Of a DNA stretch of 64,000 nt, positions 48,628 through 57,240 are shown in pieces. The DNA lies in assembly GCF_020026305.1 (NCBI RefSeq), contig NZ_CP075691.1, positions 6,200,001 through 6,264,000 of the forward strand, read 5' to 3'. The first letter of the stretch is position 1. Each line of letters starts with the position of its first letter. The notes beneath the pieces were generated by a model. It worked only from the letters and a program-made list of their open reading frames with translations. It ran no database searches and was not told where the DNA came from. The DNA is from Streptomyces sp. 135. Its GTDB lineage: Bacteria > Actinomycetota > Actinomycetes > Streptomycetales > Streptomycetaceae. The position numbers and the translations under genes are program-made.

Positions 48628-49952
48628 CACCGGGCACCCCCCAGCGGAAGCGTCGCCAGCATCCCGGGCAGCTGTTCCCGGTCCAGCCGCAGCAAGCCCG
48701 TCGCGGCCTGTCGTGCTCCCCGTTCCAGAACCTGCCGTGCCGCCGAGAGTTCGGCGTCACTGCGGCCCGTCACCCGCACATGACCGCTCACGGTGATTCC
48801 CTGCCGCCCATCTCGCCCGAGCGTGAGACTGAACGTCGTGGCGAGTGCCGGAACCGCGGTGAGAAGAGCGACGAGTTGATGCAGCGCGGGTCCACCGGCA
48901 GCACCGAGCCGGGGCCAGCGCCGTACCCAGTACGTCGTGTGCCGCCGGTTGTCACACCGCCACGCGCGCGGGGACTCCTCGGTCCTGCGCTCCGGCAGCT
49001 CCGAGAGCCCGGCCTGCGCGGTCATCAGAGGGTTGGCACAGGCGGAGGTCGCCACGGCGGCAGCCACCTCGTCCTCGTTCAGCACGGTCACCCGGAATCC
49101 CGTCCCCGTCAGCCGGCTCGCGAGCTGGTCGGCGGCGCGAACCAAGGACTTCTGGGCCCCCACGAGCCCGCCCCCGCGCGCCGCCACGGCCTCCGGACAC
49201 AGCTCCGGGTCCAACTTGAGGGCGATCCACGTGATGCGCACGGCCGGCGCCCCTGTCTGGGCCTGAAGCGGCGCGTAGTTGCTGACGGCCACGGACTGCT
49301 GCGGCAGGTGCAGTGCGGGCGCGGGCTGCGTATGGACCACGATCTGCGCGGATTCCAGTCGGATCCCGTCCACTTCGAGTGCCTCGCGGACCAGCCCGAC
49401 CGGCAGCGGCTGCCGCCCCCGCTCGGCCCGCAGCGCCGTCGCGTCGGATTCGACCTGCAACACCGCCGCCAGGAACGTCCCGTCCCCGACCATGCCGACC
49501 TGGCGCCGGGCACGGCCCCTGTAGGCGTACGTCCGCAGGGCGGGATCGCATTCGACGGCCGGGGCGAAGGAGGGGTCCGTGGCTGGCGGCACCGGCACTT
49601 CGGCGGAGCGCCGCACGCGCCCCCGGAACGCCCGAGTGGTGGCCAGCCATTCATGCCACGGCCGGCCATGGCGCCGCCCGAGGGCGAAGAGCACCAGGAC
49701 GGCCGCGATCGCCACCGCCGGTGCGACCGCCAGTGGGCCGACGGTCCAGGCCGCTCCCACCAGGGCAAGGGCCGACTCCACGAGCACCACGGGGCGTAGG
49801 CGGGACCGGCCGAACTGCGGTAAGCGGGACGTGGGACGAGGAGCGAAGGCGCTGGGGGAGAGCGCCGCGGGTGACGGGGCCGCCGGTGCCTGTGCCCGCG
49901 CCCCGGAATCAGGACGACGTCGCCCGGGCCGGGTCCGCACAGTCGTAACCAT
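48627..49952 (-). CDS. eccE: Type VII secretion protein EccE
   Basis: A 441-residue EccE-like component of the ESX inner-membrane complex. Two adjacent membrane helices (RPVVLVESALALVGAAWTVG and LAVAPAVAIAAVLVLFALG, residues about 53-95) follow a Pro/Ala-rich cytoplasmic N-terminus. The soluble domain contains FLAAVLQVESDATALRAERG, IVVHTQPAPALHLPQQSVAVSNYAPL, VRITWIALKLDPELCPEAVAARGGG and a second repeat-like half. ATG 49952 has GAGGGG upstream; the frame is open further back without a ribosome site. It is divergent from eccB with about 200 bases between them. EccE is peripheral in the mycobacterial complex, so its necessity here is not assured. Confidence 0.82.
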   Translation of the reverse strand: MVTTVRTRPGRRRPDSGARAQAPAAPSPAALSPSAFAPRPTSRLPQFGRSRLRPVVLVESALALVGAAWTVGPLAVAPAVAIAAVLVLFALGRRHGRPWHEWLATTRAFRGRVRRSAEVPVPPATDPSFAPAVECDPALRTYAYRGRARRQVGMVGDGTFLAAVLQVESDATALRAERGRQPLPVGLVREALEVDGIRLESAQIVVHTQPAPALHLPQQSVAVSNYAPLQAQTGAPAVRITWIALKLDPELCPEAVAARGGGLVGAQKSLVRAADQLASRLTGTGFRVTVLNEDEVAAAVATSACANPLMTAQAGLSELPERRTEESPRAWRCDNRRHTTYWVRRWPRLGAAGGPALHQLVALLTAVPALATTFSLTLGRDGRQGITVSGHVRVTGRSDAELSAARQVLERGARQAATGLLRLDREQLPGMLATLPLGGAR

Positions 49953-50154
49953 CGGCACAACCCCTCGTAGGTCTCCCAAATCATCACGCAGGGCGCGCAC
50001 TTGAGGCCTGCCGACCTCACCCACCTCACACGCGCGATTACACAACAGGCATAGTAGGGGGCCGGTCTGACAGCGGAGGGCCGGGGCAAGCGTTCCGGCA
50101 CCGCTCGGGGAGCAACGATCACCCACGCTCGCTCACGGGGGAATGCAGACGCGC

Positions 50155-51687
50155 ATGGCATCACGACGGGACGAACTCAACGCCTACACCTTCGCGAAGC
50201 GCCGCACACTGGCCGCCTTCGTCCAGCCCTCACCGTCGGGCTCGGAGGAAGGCGCCCCGCGTCCGCTGCGCGCGGTGGTGCCGGGCCTGATCGTCGGGGT
50301 GATCGTCCTGGCCGTCTTCGGAGCCTGGGGGATGTTCAAGCCGGCGGCCAAGCCCGGCTGGGACAAGCCCAAGGAGCACGTCATCATCGCGAGCGACTCG
50401 ACGACCCGTTATGTCGTGCTCGAGACCGACGGCAAGCGTCAACTGCACCCTGTCCTCAACATGGCCTCCGCGAAGCTCCTCCTCGACTCCGGCAAGGGCG
50501 AAGTCATCAAAGTCGATGAGTCGATCCTCGACAAGGGAAAGATCCCGCACGGCGCCACGATCGGCATCCCGTACGCCCCCGACCGCCTCCCCTCCGCGTC
50601 CGAGGCCGGCACGGCCAAGCGCTGGGCGGTGTGCGAACGCCCCGTGGCGGGCGGAAGCAGCATCCAGAAGGCCGCGTTCGTCCTGGGAGACCGGGACCGG
50701 AACAGGACCGAGGGACGCCAACGCCTGCGGGGCGGCGAGCTGTTGTACGTCGTCGGCCCCGACAGGACGCGGTACGTGGTCGACGCCCGCGGCACCGCGT
50801 ACCGGATCTCGGAGAAGGAACACCGCGAACTCCTGCTGCGTGTCCTCATGAGATCGAGCCGTGAACCACAGCGTGTCTCCAAGCAGTGGCTCGGCACACT
50901 GCATTCTGGGGGCGCCATCGCGTTCCCCGACATCGAGGGCGTCCCCGGAGCCGACGCGAAGGTGCCGGGCCTCCAGGACCGGGCGGCCGACCGGATCGGC
51001 ATGATCATCAAGGCGACCGAGGGCGACAGGGCACAGCATTACGTGGTCCTTCCCGGACGGATCGCCCCGGTGTCGGACTTCACCGCGAAGCTGCTCCTCG
51101 GCAGCCCCGACCTCGTCGATCTGAAGCAGGACGGCAGGGCCCGTCCACTGAGCGCCGGAGCCTTCACCCCCGACACGAAGGAGTTCGGGCCGGGGAACAG
51201 ATGGCCGCGTGAGATGCCGACGGCGGCCAACGAGGCATCGACCGCGGACGGCAGCCGCAACACCGTCTGCAACGTCCTGCGCGATGTCGACGCCGACACC
51301 GGCGTGACCACCCTCAGCACGTGGGCGGGAACCGACTTCCCGGCCCCGCTCCCCACCGGTTCGTCGAGCGCTTACGTCACCCCGGGCTCGGGCCAGCTCT
51401 TCCGGCAGTTCCTCGGCTCCGAGACGAAGGCGGGCGGCATCTTCCTGGCCACCGACACGGGCCTGCGGTACGCGATGCAGTCCAACAGCGACAGCGCTAC
51501 GGACGACGCCGGGATCGGCACCTCCGCCAAGCAGCGCAAGCAGCAACAACAGGAGGCGCAGCAGGCCCAGACACGCCTCGGCTACGGCGATGCGGACGTG
51601 ACTCCGATCCCCGCCGCCTGGTCCGCCTTCCTGCCCACGGGCCCGCGCCTGTCAACGGCTGCGGCCCGCCAGCCGCAAGGTGCCTGA
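50155..51687 (+). CDS. eccB: Type VII secretion protein EccB
   Basis: A 510-residue EccB with the family start MASRRDELNAYTFAKRR, one membrane helix (VVPGLIVGVIVLAVFGAWGM, residues 41-60) and a large extracytoplasmic domain containing four repeat elements. Examples are TRYVVLETDGKRQLHPVLNMASAKLLL, RYVVDARGTAYRIS, HYVVLPGRIAPVSDFTAKLLL and GIFLATDTGLRYAM. The Cys pair (CERPV and CNVLRDV) could form the conserved disulfide. ATG 50155 is preferred because it starts the conserved block; ATG 50143 lies directly behind GGGGGA. The mycosin gene begins 22 bases downstream. EccB forms the core complex with EccC, EccD and EccE. Confidence 0.9.
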   Translation: MASRRDELNAYTFAKRRTLAAFVQPSPSGSEEGAPRPLRAVVPGLIVGVIVLAVFGAWGMFKPAAKPGWDKPKEHVIIASDSTTRYVVLETDGKRQLHPVLNMASAKLLLDSGKGEVIKVDESILDKGKIPHGATIGIPYAPDRLPSASEAGTAKRWAVCERPVAGGSSIQKAAFVLGDRDRNRTEGRQRLRGGELLYVVGPDRTRYVVDARGTAYRISEKEHRELLLRVLMRSSREPQRVSKQWLGTLHSGGAIAFPDIEGVPGADAKVPGLQDRAADRIGMIIKATEGDRAQHYVVLPGRIAPVSDFTAKLLLGSPDLVDLKQDGRARPLSAGAFTPDTKEFGPGNRWPREMPTAANEASTADGSRNTVCNVLRDVDADTGVTTLSTWAGTDFPAPLPTGSSSAYVTPGSGQLFRQFLGSETKAGGIFLATDTGLRYAMQSNSDSATDDAGIGTSAKQRKQQQQEAQQAQTRLGYGDADVTPIPAAWSAFLPTGPRLSTAAARQPQGA

Positions 51688-51709
51688 GGGGTTGGAAGGG
51701 AGCGCTGAG

Positions 51710-52987
51710 ATGACGTACGCATCCACGACAGCCGTCGTGCGGACACGCCGCGCGAGAAGAGCCGCGAGAAGAGCCGCGGGGATGGCCGCGGCGGCCATGG
51801 CCCTCGGCCTGGCCACGCCGATGCCCGCCGTCGCCGATCCGTCGTCGTCCGGGCAGTGCACGTTTCCGTCCAAGAAGTACGAGGGCCGCCCCTGGTCCCT
51901 GCAGCGCGTCCTCCTGGACGAACTGTGGCTGCAGTCCAAGGGCAAAGGCGTGCGCGTCGCGGTGATCGACACGGGCGTGGACACCAGGAACCCCCAACTG
52001 AGGCCCGCGGTGGACGCCTCACGCGGCCGCAACTACCTGCCCGCCAAGGACGACAAGGGGGAGAAGATCGACCGCGGGAAGGCGAACGGCACGACGGACA
52101 CGGTCGGCCACGGGACGCGTGTGGCAGGCATCATCGCGGCTCGCCCGGCCAAGGGCACCGGCTTCGTGGGCCTCGCCCCCGAGGCGACGATCATCCCGAT
52201 CAAGCAGAACGACGCCGAGGGCCACGGCACCGCGGAGACGCTCGCGAAAGCCATCGACTACGCGGTCGACGCCGGCGCGGACGTCATCAACATCTCCCAG
52301 GACACCGCGAACGCGGCCAAGCCCTCTCCGGAACTCGAACGGGCGGTGGACAGGGCCCTCGGCCTGCGGCGGGTCGTCGTCGCGTCAGCAGGCAACGACG
52401 GCCTGGGCGGCAACGTCAAGAAGACCTACCCCGCCTCCTACGAGGGCGTCCTCGCGGTGGCGGCCTCGGACCGCAACAACGAACGAGCCGCCTTCTCCCA
52501 GTCCGGCGACTTCGTCGACGTGGCGGCCCCGGGCGTCGACATGATCTCGACGGTCCCCCTGGGCGGCCACTGCGCCGACAGCGGCACGAGCTTCGCGGCC
52601 CCGTACGTCGCCGGCCTGGCGGCCCTCCTCAAGTCCGAACACCCCCACTGGACCCCGCGTCAGATCACGGCCCAGATCCAACAGACAGCGGAACGCTCGG
52701 TCTCGGGCCACGACCGCCTGGTCGGCTGGGGCGTGGCAGACCCGACCCGCGCCCTGACGGAAGACGTCCACCCACTCGAACGCCCCACTGCCCAGGAGGA
52801 AGTACACCGAGCAAAGGCCCCGACTCCCGCGGAGCTACACCTCGGTGAAACGCCGGAGCAACGAACGGCGCGTATCGCTACGTACGTTGTCGTGGGAGCT
52901 GTTGTCGTCGTGGTCGGCCTGGGCGGGGTGGGGGTGGCCACGAGGGACGCCCGCCGAGGACAGCGGGGCGGTGTGACTGGTCGGTGA
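51710..52987 (+). CDS. mycP: Type VII secretion-associated subtilisin-like protease (mycosin 1)
   Basis: A 425-residue membrane-anchored S8 serine protease. A signal peptide is followed by an N-terminal extension with a Cys (GQCTFPSKKYEG) and WSLQRVLLDELW. The triad is Asp87 (AVIDTGVD), His134 (GHGTRVAG) and Ser294 (SGTSFAAPYVAG), with Asn229 (SAGND) in the oxyanion hole. The C-terminus has a membrane helix (TYVVVGAVVVVVGLGGVGVA) and a short basic tail. GGAAGGGAG precedes ATG 51710. Mycosins sit on the ESX complex periphery, stabilise it and can process substrates. It follows eccB directly and converges on a lipoprotein gene 29 bases away. Confidence 0.93.
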   Translation: MTYASTTAVVRTRRARRAARRAAGMAAAAMALGLATPMPAVADPSSSGQCTFPSKKYEGRPWSLQRVLLDELWLQSKGKGVRVAVIDTGVDTRNPQLRPAVDASRGRNYLPAKDDKGEKIDRGKANGTTDTVGHGTRVAGIIAARPAKGTGFVGLAPEATIIPIKQNDAEGHGTAETLAKAIDYAVDAGADVINISQDTANAAKPSPELERAVDRALGLRRVVVASAGNDGLGGNVKKTYPASYEGVLAVAASDRNNERAAFSQSGDFVDVAAPGVDMISTVPLGGHCADSGTSFAAPYVAGLAALLKSEHPHWTPRQITAQIQQTAERSVSGHDRLVGWGVADPTRALTEDVHPLERPTAQEEVHRAKAPTPAELHLGETPEQRTARIATYVVVGAVVVVVGLGGVGVATRDARRGQRGGVTGR

Positions 52988-53016
52988 TCCGGACGGACCA
53001 GAGGTCTTGCTGCCCG

Positions 53017-53679
53017 TCAGCGCCGGGGAACCTCGTCCGGGATATTTGGCCTGTTTCCACAAGGAAGCTCTTGAGTGAGTTTCTTGGCAAAGGAAGAGAC
53101 CATTGTTCCTCGTAGAGACGAGTCGGCTTCGGGGGCCTTTGTCAAATGAACTGTGATCTCCAGAGGGATCCCTGACTCCTGTCCACCGTGAGCCCCAGGT
53201 ACGGCGCAGGAGAGCGTTAGTTTCAACAGGCCAGTTCCGCCATCCTCGCTCGAGAACATGCCGTTCCCTGCCTGACGCCACGTGATGGAATCTTCGCCGG
53301 ATGCAATTTCCGCGAGGCTCGAGGGCGACCAGCGCACCTCCGAAGTGAAGCGTGCGCCGTTCTCTGGCACAGCAATCTCACACGGCGCGAAGGAGGAACC
53401 GAGGTGGGCATCGCTCCCAGGCTTCCAATGCCGCGCACCGGCCACAAGGGCATCCGCCAATTCGCCGACTGTAACGAGCCTGTTCTCGATTCGGGCAGTG
53501 CCCTTGCCCATAGCCGCTACCAGCGAATCAATATTCTCCGAGCCGAAAAGGTCGTTGCACACGGCCCAGCCCTTGGGTGAGTCGTCCCGTTCGGGAGGAT
53601 CAGCGGAACAGCCCATGGCGAGCAGCGGGAACGTCAAGGCCATGCCGCACGCTGATGCCCGGGCGTGATGTGATTTCAC
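53017..53679 (-). CDS. Lipoprotein coupled to the WXG-bearing large protein
   Basis: A 220-residue lipoprotein. The signal peptide VKSHHARASACGMALTFPLLAMGC ends in a lipobox, anchoring the mature protein outside the membrane. The rest contains VCNDLFGSENIDSLVAAMGKGT, WKPGSDAHLG and a Cys near CGNRPNIP, and I recognise no family. GTG 53679 overlaps the stop of the 764-residue gene (GTGA), so expression is coupled. A lipoprotein translated together with a candidate secreted protein could be an immunity or docking partner, which is inference. Codon bias is weaker (lower G+C) than in the flanking secretion genes. Confidence 0.75.
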   Translation of the reverse strand: MKSHHARASACGMALTFPLLAMGCSADPPERDDSPKGWAVCNDLFGSENIDSLVAAMGKGTARIENRLVTVGELADALVAGARHWKPGSDAHLGSSFAPCEIAVPENGARFTSEVRWSPSSLAEIASGEDSITWRQAGNGMFSSEDGGTGLLKLTLSCAVPGAHGGQESGIPLEITVHLTKAPEADSSLRGTMVSSFAKKLTQELPCGNRPNIPDEVPRR

Positions 53680-55970
53680 TGCTGCACCTTTTTCACGTCT
53701 TCGGTCATCTGCTTGCCCGACCGGTACGACGTTTCGATCTCCCTCGCCAGGTCTTCCTTGTCCGCCGATGGCAGGTGGATGAAATCCGCGTAATTCCCCA
53801 CGGGGACCCACGCTCCGCGTTCGGCGACCGATTCGTGACTTTGGACGGCCCGGAGGGCATCGGGATCGTTCTTGTACTCGTTGTCCTGCAAATATTCGAG
53901 CGTGTGATTGCCATATGCGGTATTGATCGCTTCACCTCCTGTCTCCATCACGAGTGGTACAGCGGTGGCTGCGGCAACACCTGCAGCGGGCCCGATGACC
54001 AGCGAGGTTCCCACGCCTACCACCGTGGCAACGCTGGCACTCACGCCGAACTTGCGCCACTCGGCTGCCTGCTCGTTAGCCAGGTTGCGCTGGTCTTCCA
54101 AATCCTTGAACTCGTCACGGATCTGCTGGGAGCGGGCCTCATCGATAATCCCATGGACTTTAGACGAGTTGTGGGCGAAGGAAAGACCCTTGTCTTCGTC
54201 CCGCTCAAATGCGGAGAGTCCGCTCGCCTCAAAAATCTGCTGTGCAGAAGAGAGGTACTTGTATCCTTCTTCGTCCTCTGCCGTCACGGCCAGGAAATTA
54301 AGCGCTTCCTTCTCGCCGAAGTCCGTCCTCGATGATCCGTCGCTGCTATGAGCGAACAGTTGATCGCGCCCGAGCTCGTCTCCCGACCCGCCGAAGTTCT
54401 TGATCGAGTAATTCAGATCGTCGATATAGGCCGCGCCCATGCGCCCGAGGCTGTCCCTCATCGCATCGTGAGGCTGCAGATCGGACGTTGCGCTGTAGAG
54501 AGTCACAACCTTGTTCATGATCTCAGCGGTGGTCTCATCGCGGTGGAGTACAGGCTGCGCGGCATCCCAAGCGTGCCCCGTGACGGCGGCTTCGAGCGCG
54601 TGCCCAAGCGCGTCCGGGCCGAATGCGACAGCCTTGCTGCGAGCTTCATCACCGGGGCCTTCGAGGCTGTCGGGAGGCCATTCGAAGTCTTTTCTGGTCA
54701 ATTCTTCGAAGTATGTATAGTCAAGGGATTCTCCCTTGTTGACGGTTCCGTCCTCGTTGTAAACGGTCGGTGTCGTCCGCTCGGAAAAGAACTGCTTCGC
54801 CGCTTCGGGGCTGTGTCCCAATGCCTCCATGGCGCCGACCAGCGGGTCGTACCCTGCTCCGTTCTTTCCTGACGGATTAAAACCGTAGTTCAAATCGCCG
54901 CCGCCCAAAGGCTTGTTCATCATAAATTTTTGACGATCGTCATGATGGGTCTGAACGATGTGCTCGGCGATGGGATTGAGGAACTTCGGATCGTAATCAC
55001 CGTACCGCAGAATCCCGCCGAGGATCTGGTAGCCGTAGGGCGAGTTGACAGAGCCTCTACTCAGCTCGATCTCCTGGTTCCCCAGCTTCCGGAACTCGCT
55101 CGCCCAGTTCCCCGGTAGATGTGACTTATTATCCGGATCGGTAGCAGAGGCCAAGGAAAGTCCCATATTACGTTGAAATTCCTTGGTCAGGTCCAGTCGT
55201 GCTCGATCATCTCCTTCAGTGCCGTCAAGTGACATCTCACCGTAGAACTGCAAGGCAGCCTTCGGGCCACCGAGTTCCTTGTAGAAGGCCGTGGAGAAAT
55301 CCGGGTCCCTGGCGTTGTGCTTCATGATTCGGTTAAGCTCTTGCAGCTGCTTGTCCGTCATGTTCGGGCCGAGCTCGGCAAGTTCGTTGGCGCGCTTCTG
55401 CTGGGCATCATCAAGTGAATCGTACGTCTTGTGACCAAAATTGTTGCCCTCATTTCCATGGGTGCTCTTCAGGGCTCTGGTCACCGAAGCGTCGATTTCC
55501 ATCGCATGGACGAGAAGCCTTGAGATGCGGTCTGAAAGTGCTTGAGCAGACTCGAGCTCCTGCTGGGTGCGATCTTCGTTCTCGGATCTGTTACGCGGAA
55601 AGAACCACCGCATGGATCCGTTGCCTGTGTCCTCGACCTTCACTCCGAGGGTGGAGCAGTCCGCGACAGCTTCCTGCATCTTTCTTTGGATCTCTACGAG
55701 CTCCGTATGGGCGTCGTCGAGGAGCTTCCAAGTGCTTTCAGCCTGGGCGTGAGCATCGGCGAACTCCTTTTTCGTCTTCTTGATAAACTCTCGGCTGACC
55801 GTCGCGTTGACTCCCTTCCAGCGGGCTGTCTCTGCTTTGGCCCACATTCCTTTATCCGCACTCTTGGCGAGCCGCTTGAGGTTGTCGACCACCTTCTTCC
55901 AATCGGCGACCGCCGTTCCGAGTTTTCCGAGGTCAACCTCGGCGACGTCCATATAAGTAAGGCTGCTCAT
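53676..55970 (-). CDS. Large WXG-domain protein (DUF6571-like), candidate T7SS effector
   Basis: A 764-residue protein. The N-terminal 110 residues are helical with WKG at 51-53 (TARWKGVNATVSREF), consistent with a WXG100-like or LXG-like secretion module. The middle has conserved blocks I associate with DUF6571: GGPKAALQFYGEMSLDGTEGDDRARL, FQRNMGLSLASATDPDN, NSPYGYQILGGILRYGDYDPKFL and PLVGAMEALGHSPEAAKQFF. A glycine-rich hydrophobic segment near residue 690 (VATVVGVGTSLVIGPAAGVAAATAVPLV) could insert in membranes. YDSLD and YTYFE fit YxxxD/E. G+C is clearly lower than in neighbours. An associated ESX-like gene lies upstream and the lipoprotein gene downstream in the same orientation. Toxic or structural activity is unknown. 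Confidence 0.78.
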   Translation of the reverse strand: MSSLTYMDVAEVDLGKLGTAVADWKKVVDNLKRLAKSADKGMWAKAETARWKGVNATVSREFIKKTKKEFADAHAQAESTWKLLDDAHTELVEIQRKMQEAVADCSTLGVKVEDTGNGSMRWFFPRNRSENEDRTQQELESAQALSDRISRLLVHAMEIDASVTRALKSTHGNEGNNFGHKTYDSLDDAQQKRANELAELGPNMTDKQLQELNRIMKHNARDPDFSTAFYKELGGPKAALQFYGEMSLDGTEGDDRARLDLTKEFQRNMGLSLASATDPDNKSHLPGNWASEFRKLGNQEIELSRGSVNSPYGYQILGGILRYGDYDPKFLNPIAEHIVQTHHDDRQKFMMNKPLGGGDLNYGFNPSGKNGAGYDPLVGAMEALGHSPEAAKQFFSERTTPTVYNEDGTVNKGESLDYTYFEELTRKDFEWPPDSLEGPGDEARSKAVAFGPDALGHALEAAVTGHAWDAAQPVLHRDETTAEIMNKVVTLYSATSDLQPHDAMRDSLGRMGAAYIDDLNYSIKNFGGSGDELGRDQLFAHSSDGSSRTDFGEKEALNFLAVTAEDEEGYKYLSSAQQIFEASGLSAFERDEDKGLSFAHNSSKVHGIIDEARSQQIRDEFKDLEDQRNLANEQAAEWRKFGVSASVATVVGVGTSLVIGPAAGVAAATAVPLVMETGGEAINTAYGNHTLEYLQDNEYKNDPDALRAVQSHESVAERGAWVPVGNYADFIHLPSADKEDLAREIETSYRSGKQMTEDVKKVQQ

Positions 55971-56003
55971 CGCTTTGCTCCTCGTGCCAGTAGTCGCACG
56001 CTT

Positions 56004-56477
56004 CTACTTGAAGTAGTCACTGATGCGTGACACGGACTCGGCGGACCCGTCGCGGTGGCGAATCGAAGCAGCGATCGTGACGTCGTTCTGCGTGTGCAGT
56101 GCTTTGGAGTAATCCAGGTGGTTGGAGATGTGCGCGCACGCCTGCCGCAGGGTCTTGAGCTGCGAGTCCCAGAGGGACACGGTGGTCTCCAGCTCGGTGC
56201 CCAGGGAAAAGTTGTGACTGGTGAGTGCGCTTGCTGCCTGAAGGGTGGACCCGGCGCCGTCCGCGCCCGTGCCTGCGCCGGCGATGTCTGCCTGCTTGCC
56301 GAGTTGGTCATGGAGGATGAAGGCTTCATGGCCTACTGCTCCCAGGTCGTCCCGGCGCACCACCAGATCGCCGTCGTTTCCGTGTCCAGATGCGGCGGGG
56401 GCCTGATTCAGCTGCATCTGCGAACGACGGCTGTCGGCGGCCTCGGTCTTCAACCGCTCCCACTCGTCCCATGCCAT
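56004..56477 (-). CDS. Small ESX-associated helical protein
   Basis: A 157-residue protein starting MAWDEWERLKTEAADSRRSQMQLNQ. The family is familiar as a neighbour of WXG and DUF6571 genes in Streptomyces, although I can give no function. The C-terminal half, TTVSLWDSQLKTLRQACAHISNHLDYSKALH, is a helical hairpin-like region and the middle (LGAVGHEAFILHDQLG) is also helical, as expected for ESX partners or chaperones. It lies 33 bases upstream of the 764-residue gene on the same strand, so they are probably co-transcribed. It is divergent from the following plus-strand genes. Confidence 0.72.
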   Translation of the reverse strand: MAWDEWERLKTEAADSRRSQMQLNQAPAASGHGNDGDLVVRRDDLGAVGHEAFILHDQLGKQADIAGAGTGADGAGSTLQAASALTSHNFSLGTELETTVSLWDSQLKTLRQACAHISNHLDYSKALHTQNDVTIAASIRHRDGSAESVSRISDYFK

Positions 56478-56656
56478 GAGTAATCCTCTTGCCCTCTGAG
56501 TCTGCGCTGTTGACGGCGTCCCGGCGGGAGTGACCGGCTCAACCTAACAACGGCCGCTCGTCGTGTGGAGCCGTTCAAACCAGGTGCACCACGTTGGTTG
56601 ACAGTTCACCTTCTGGGGCGGCTGTCCGACTGCAACCCGGCGTCGCGGTAAGCCAG

Positions 56657-56685
56657 TTGGACCCTGCACTCAGTGTGACTAGAGT
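56657..56685 (+). promoter_or_regulatory. Candidate vegetative promoter for the 56.8-60.8 kb operon
   Basis: TTGGAC (56657-56662) and TAGAGT (56680-56685) are separated by exactly 17 bases and lie about 80 bases before the first start codon, a good match to the Streptomyces sigma-70-type consensus. The 289-base divergent gap around it holds no gene. Confidence 0.55.
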
Positions 56686-56766
56686 GGTACAGGTGCCATA
56701 AGTAGCTGCCGAGCCACTGCGCCCACGAGGGCGTCAGGAAGGCCGGTAACGGGGAGGGAAAGCATC

Positions 56767-57240
56767 GTGCTTCCTACGGATGGACACGGGGGAGGGTCGC
56801 CGCCGTCAGGCACGGATCTCAAGCGTGGGTTAGAGGCGTTGAAGACCTTTCGTCGCCGCGTCAACACGCTGCTCACGGAGTTCGAGGGTTCGGCAGCAGG
56901 CCCGAGCAAGGTCGGGGGTCAGAAGATCCCCCGTGCCGCTTTCAGCGGCGGGGGCAGTTCCTTCCCGGAGGCTGACGGTCTGTACTCGCAGTACGACCAG
57001 GTCCACGAGCGGCTGACTTCGCTCTCCTCGATGCTCGGTCAGCAGATCGAGGCCATGGGGATCGCCGTGCATGGTGCGGACGTCGGCTTCGACAACCTTG
57101 AAGACGACCTTCGGCAACGCTTCTGGGCGATCCAGGCCAAGGTCGACCGTGAGCAGGTGCCCACTGGGCGTGGCGGTAGCGGCAGGCCTGATGACCAAGG
57201 CGGCCATGGCAGCGACAAGTCCGATGCCGGGTGGTCGTAG
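56767..57240 (+). CDS. T7SS-locus helical protein of unknown function
   Basis: A 157-residue protein. A Gly-rich start is followed by LKRGLEALKTFRRRVNTLLTEFEGSAAGPSKVG, then EADGLYSQYDQVHERLTSLSSMLGQQIEAMGIAVHGADVGFDNLEDDLRQRFWAIQAKV. The two long helices suggest an ESX-like or PE-like partner protein, but there is no WXG motif. GGGAGGGAAAG precedes GTG 56767. The stop TAG shares a base with the next gene's GTG, so it is translationally coupled to the WXG/Pro-rich protein and may be its secretion partner. Confidence 0.78.
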   Translation: MLPTDGHGGGSPPSGTDLKRGLEALKTFRRRVNTLLTEFEGSAAGPSKVGGQKIPRAAFSGGGSSFPEADGLYSQYDQVHERLTSLSSMLGQQIEAMGIAVHGADVGFDNLEDDLRQRFWAIQAKVDREQVPTGRGGSGRPDDQGGHGSDKSDAGWS

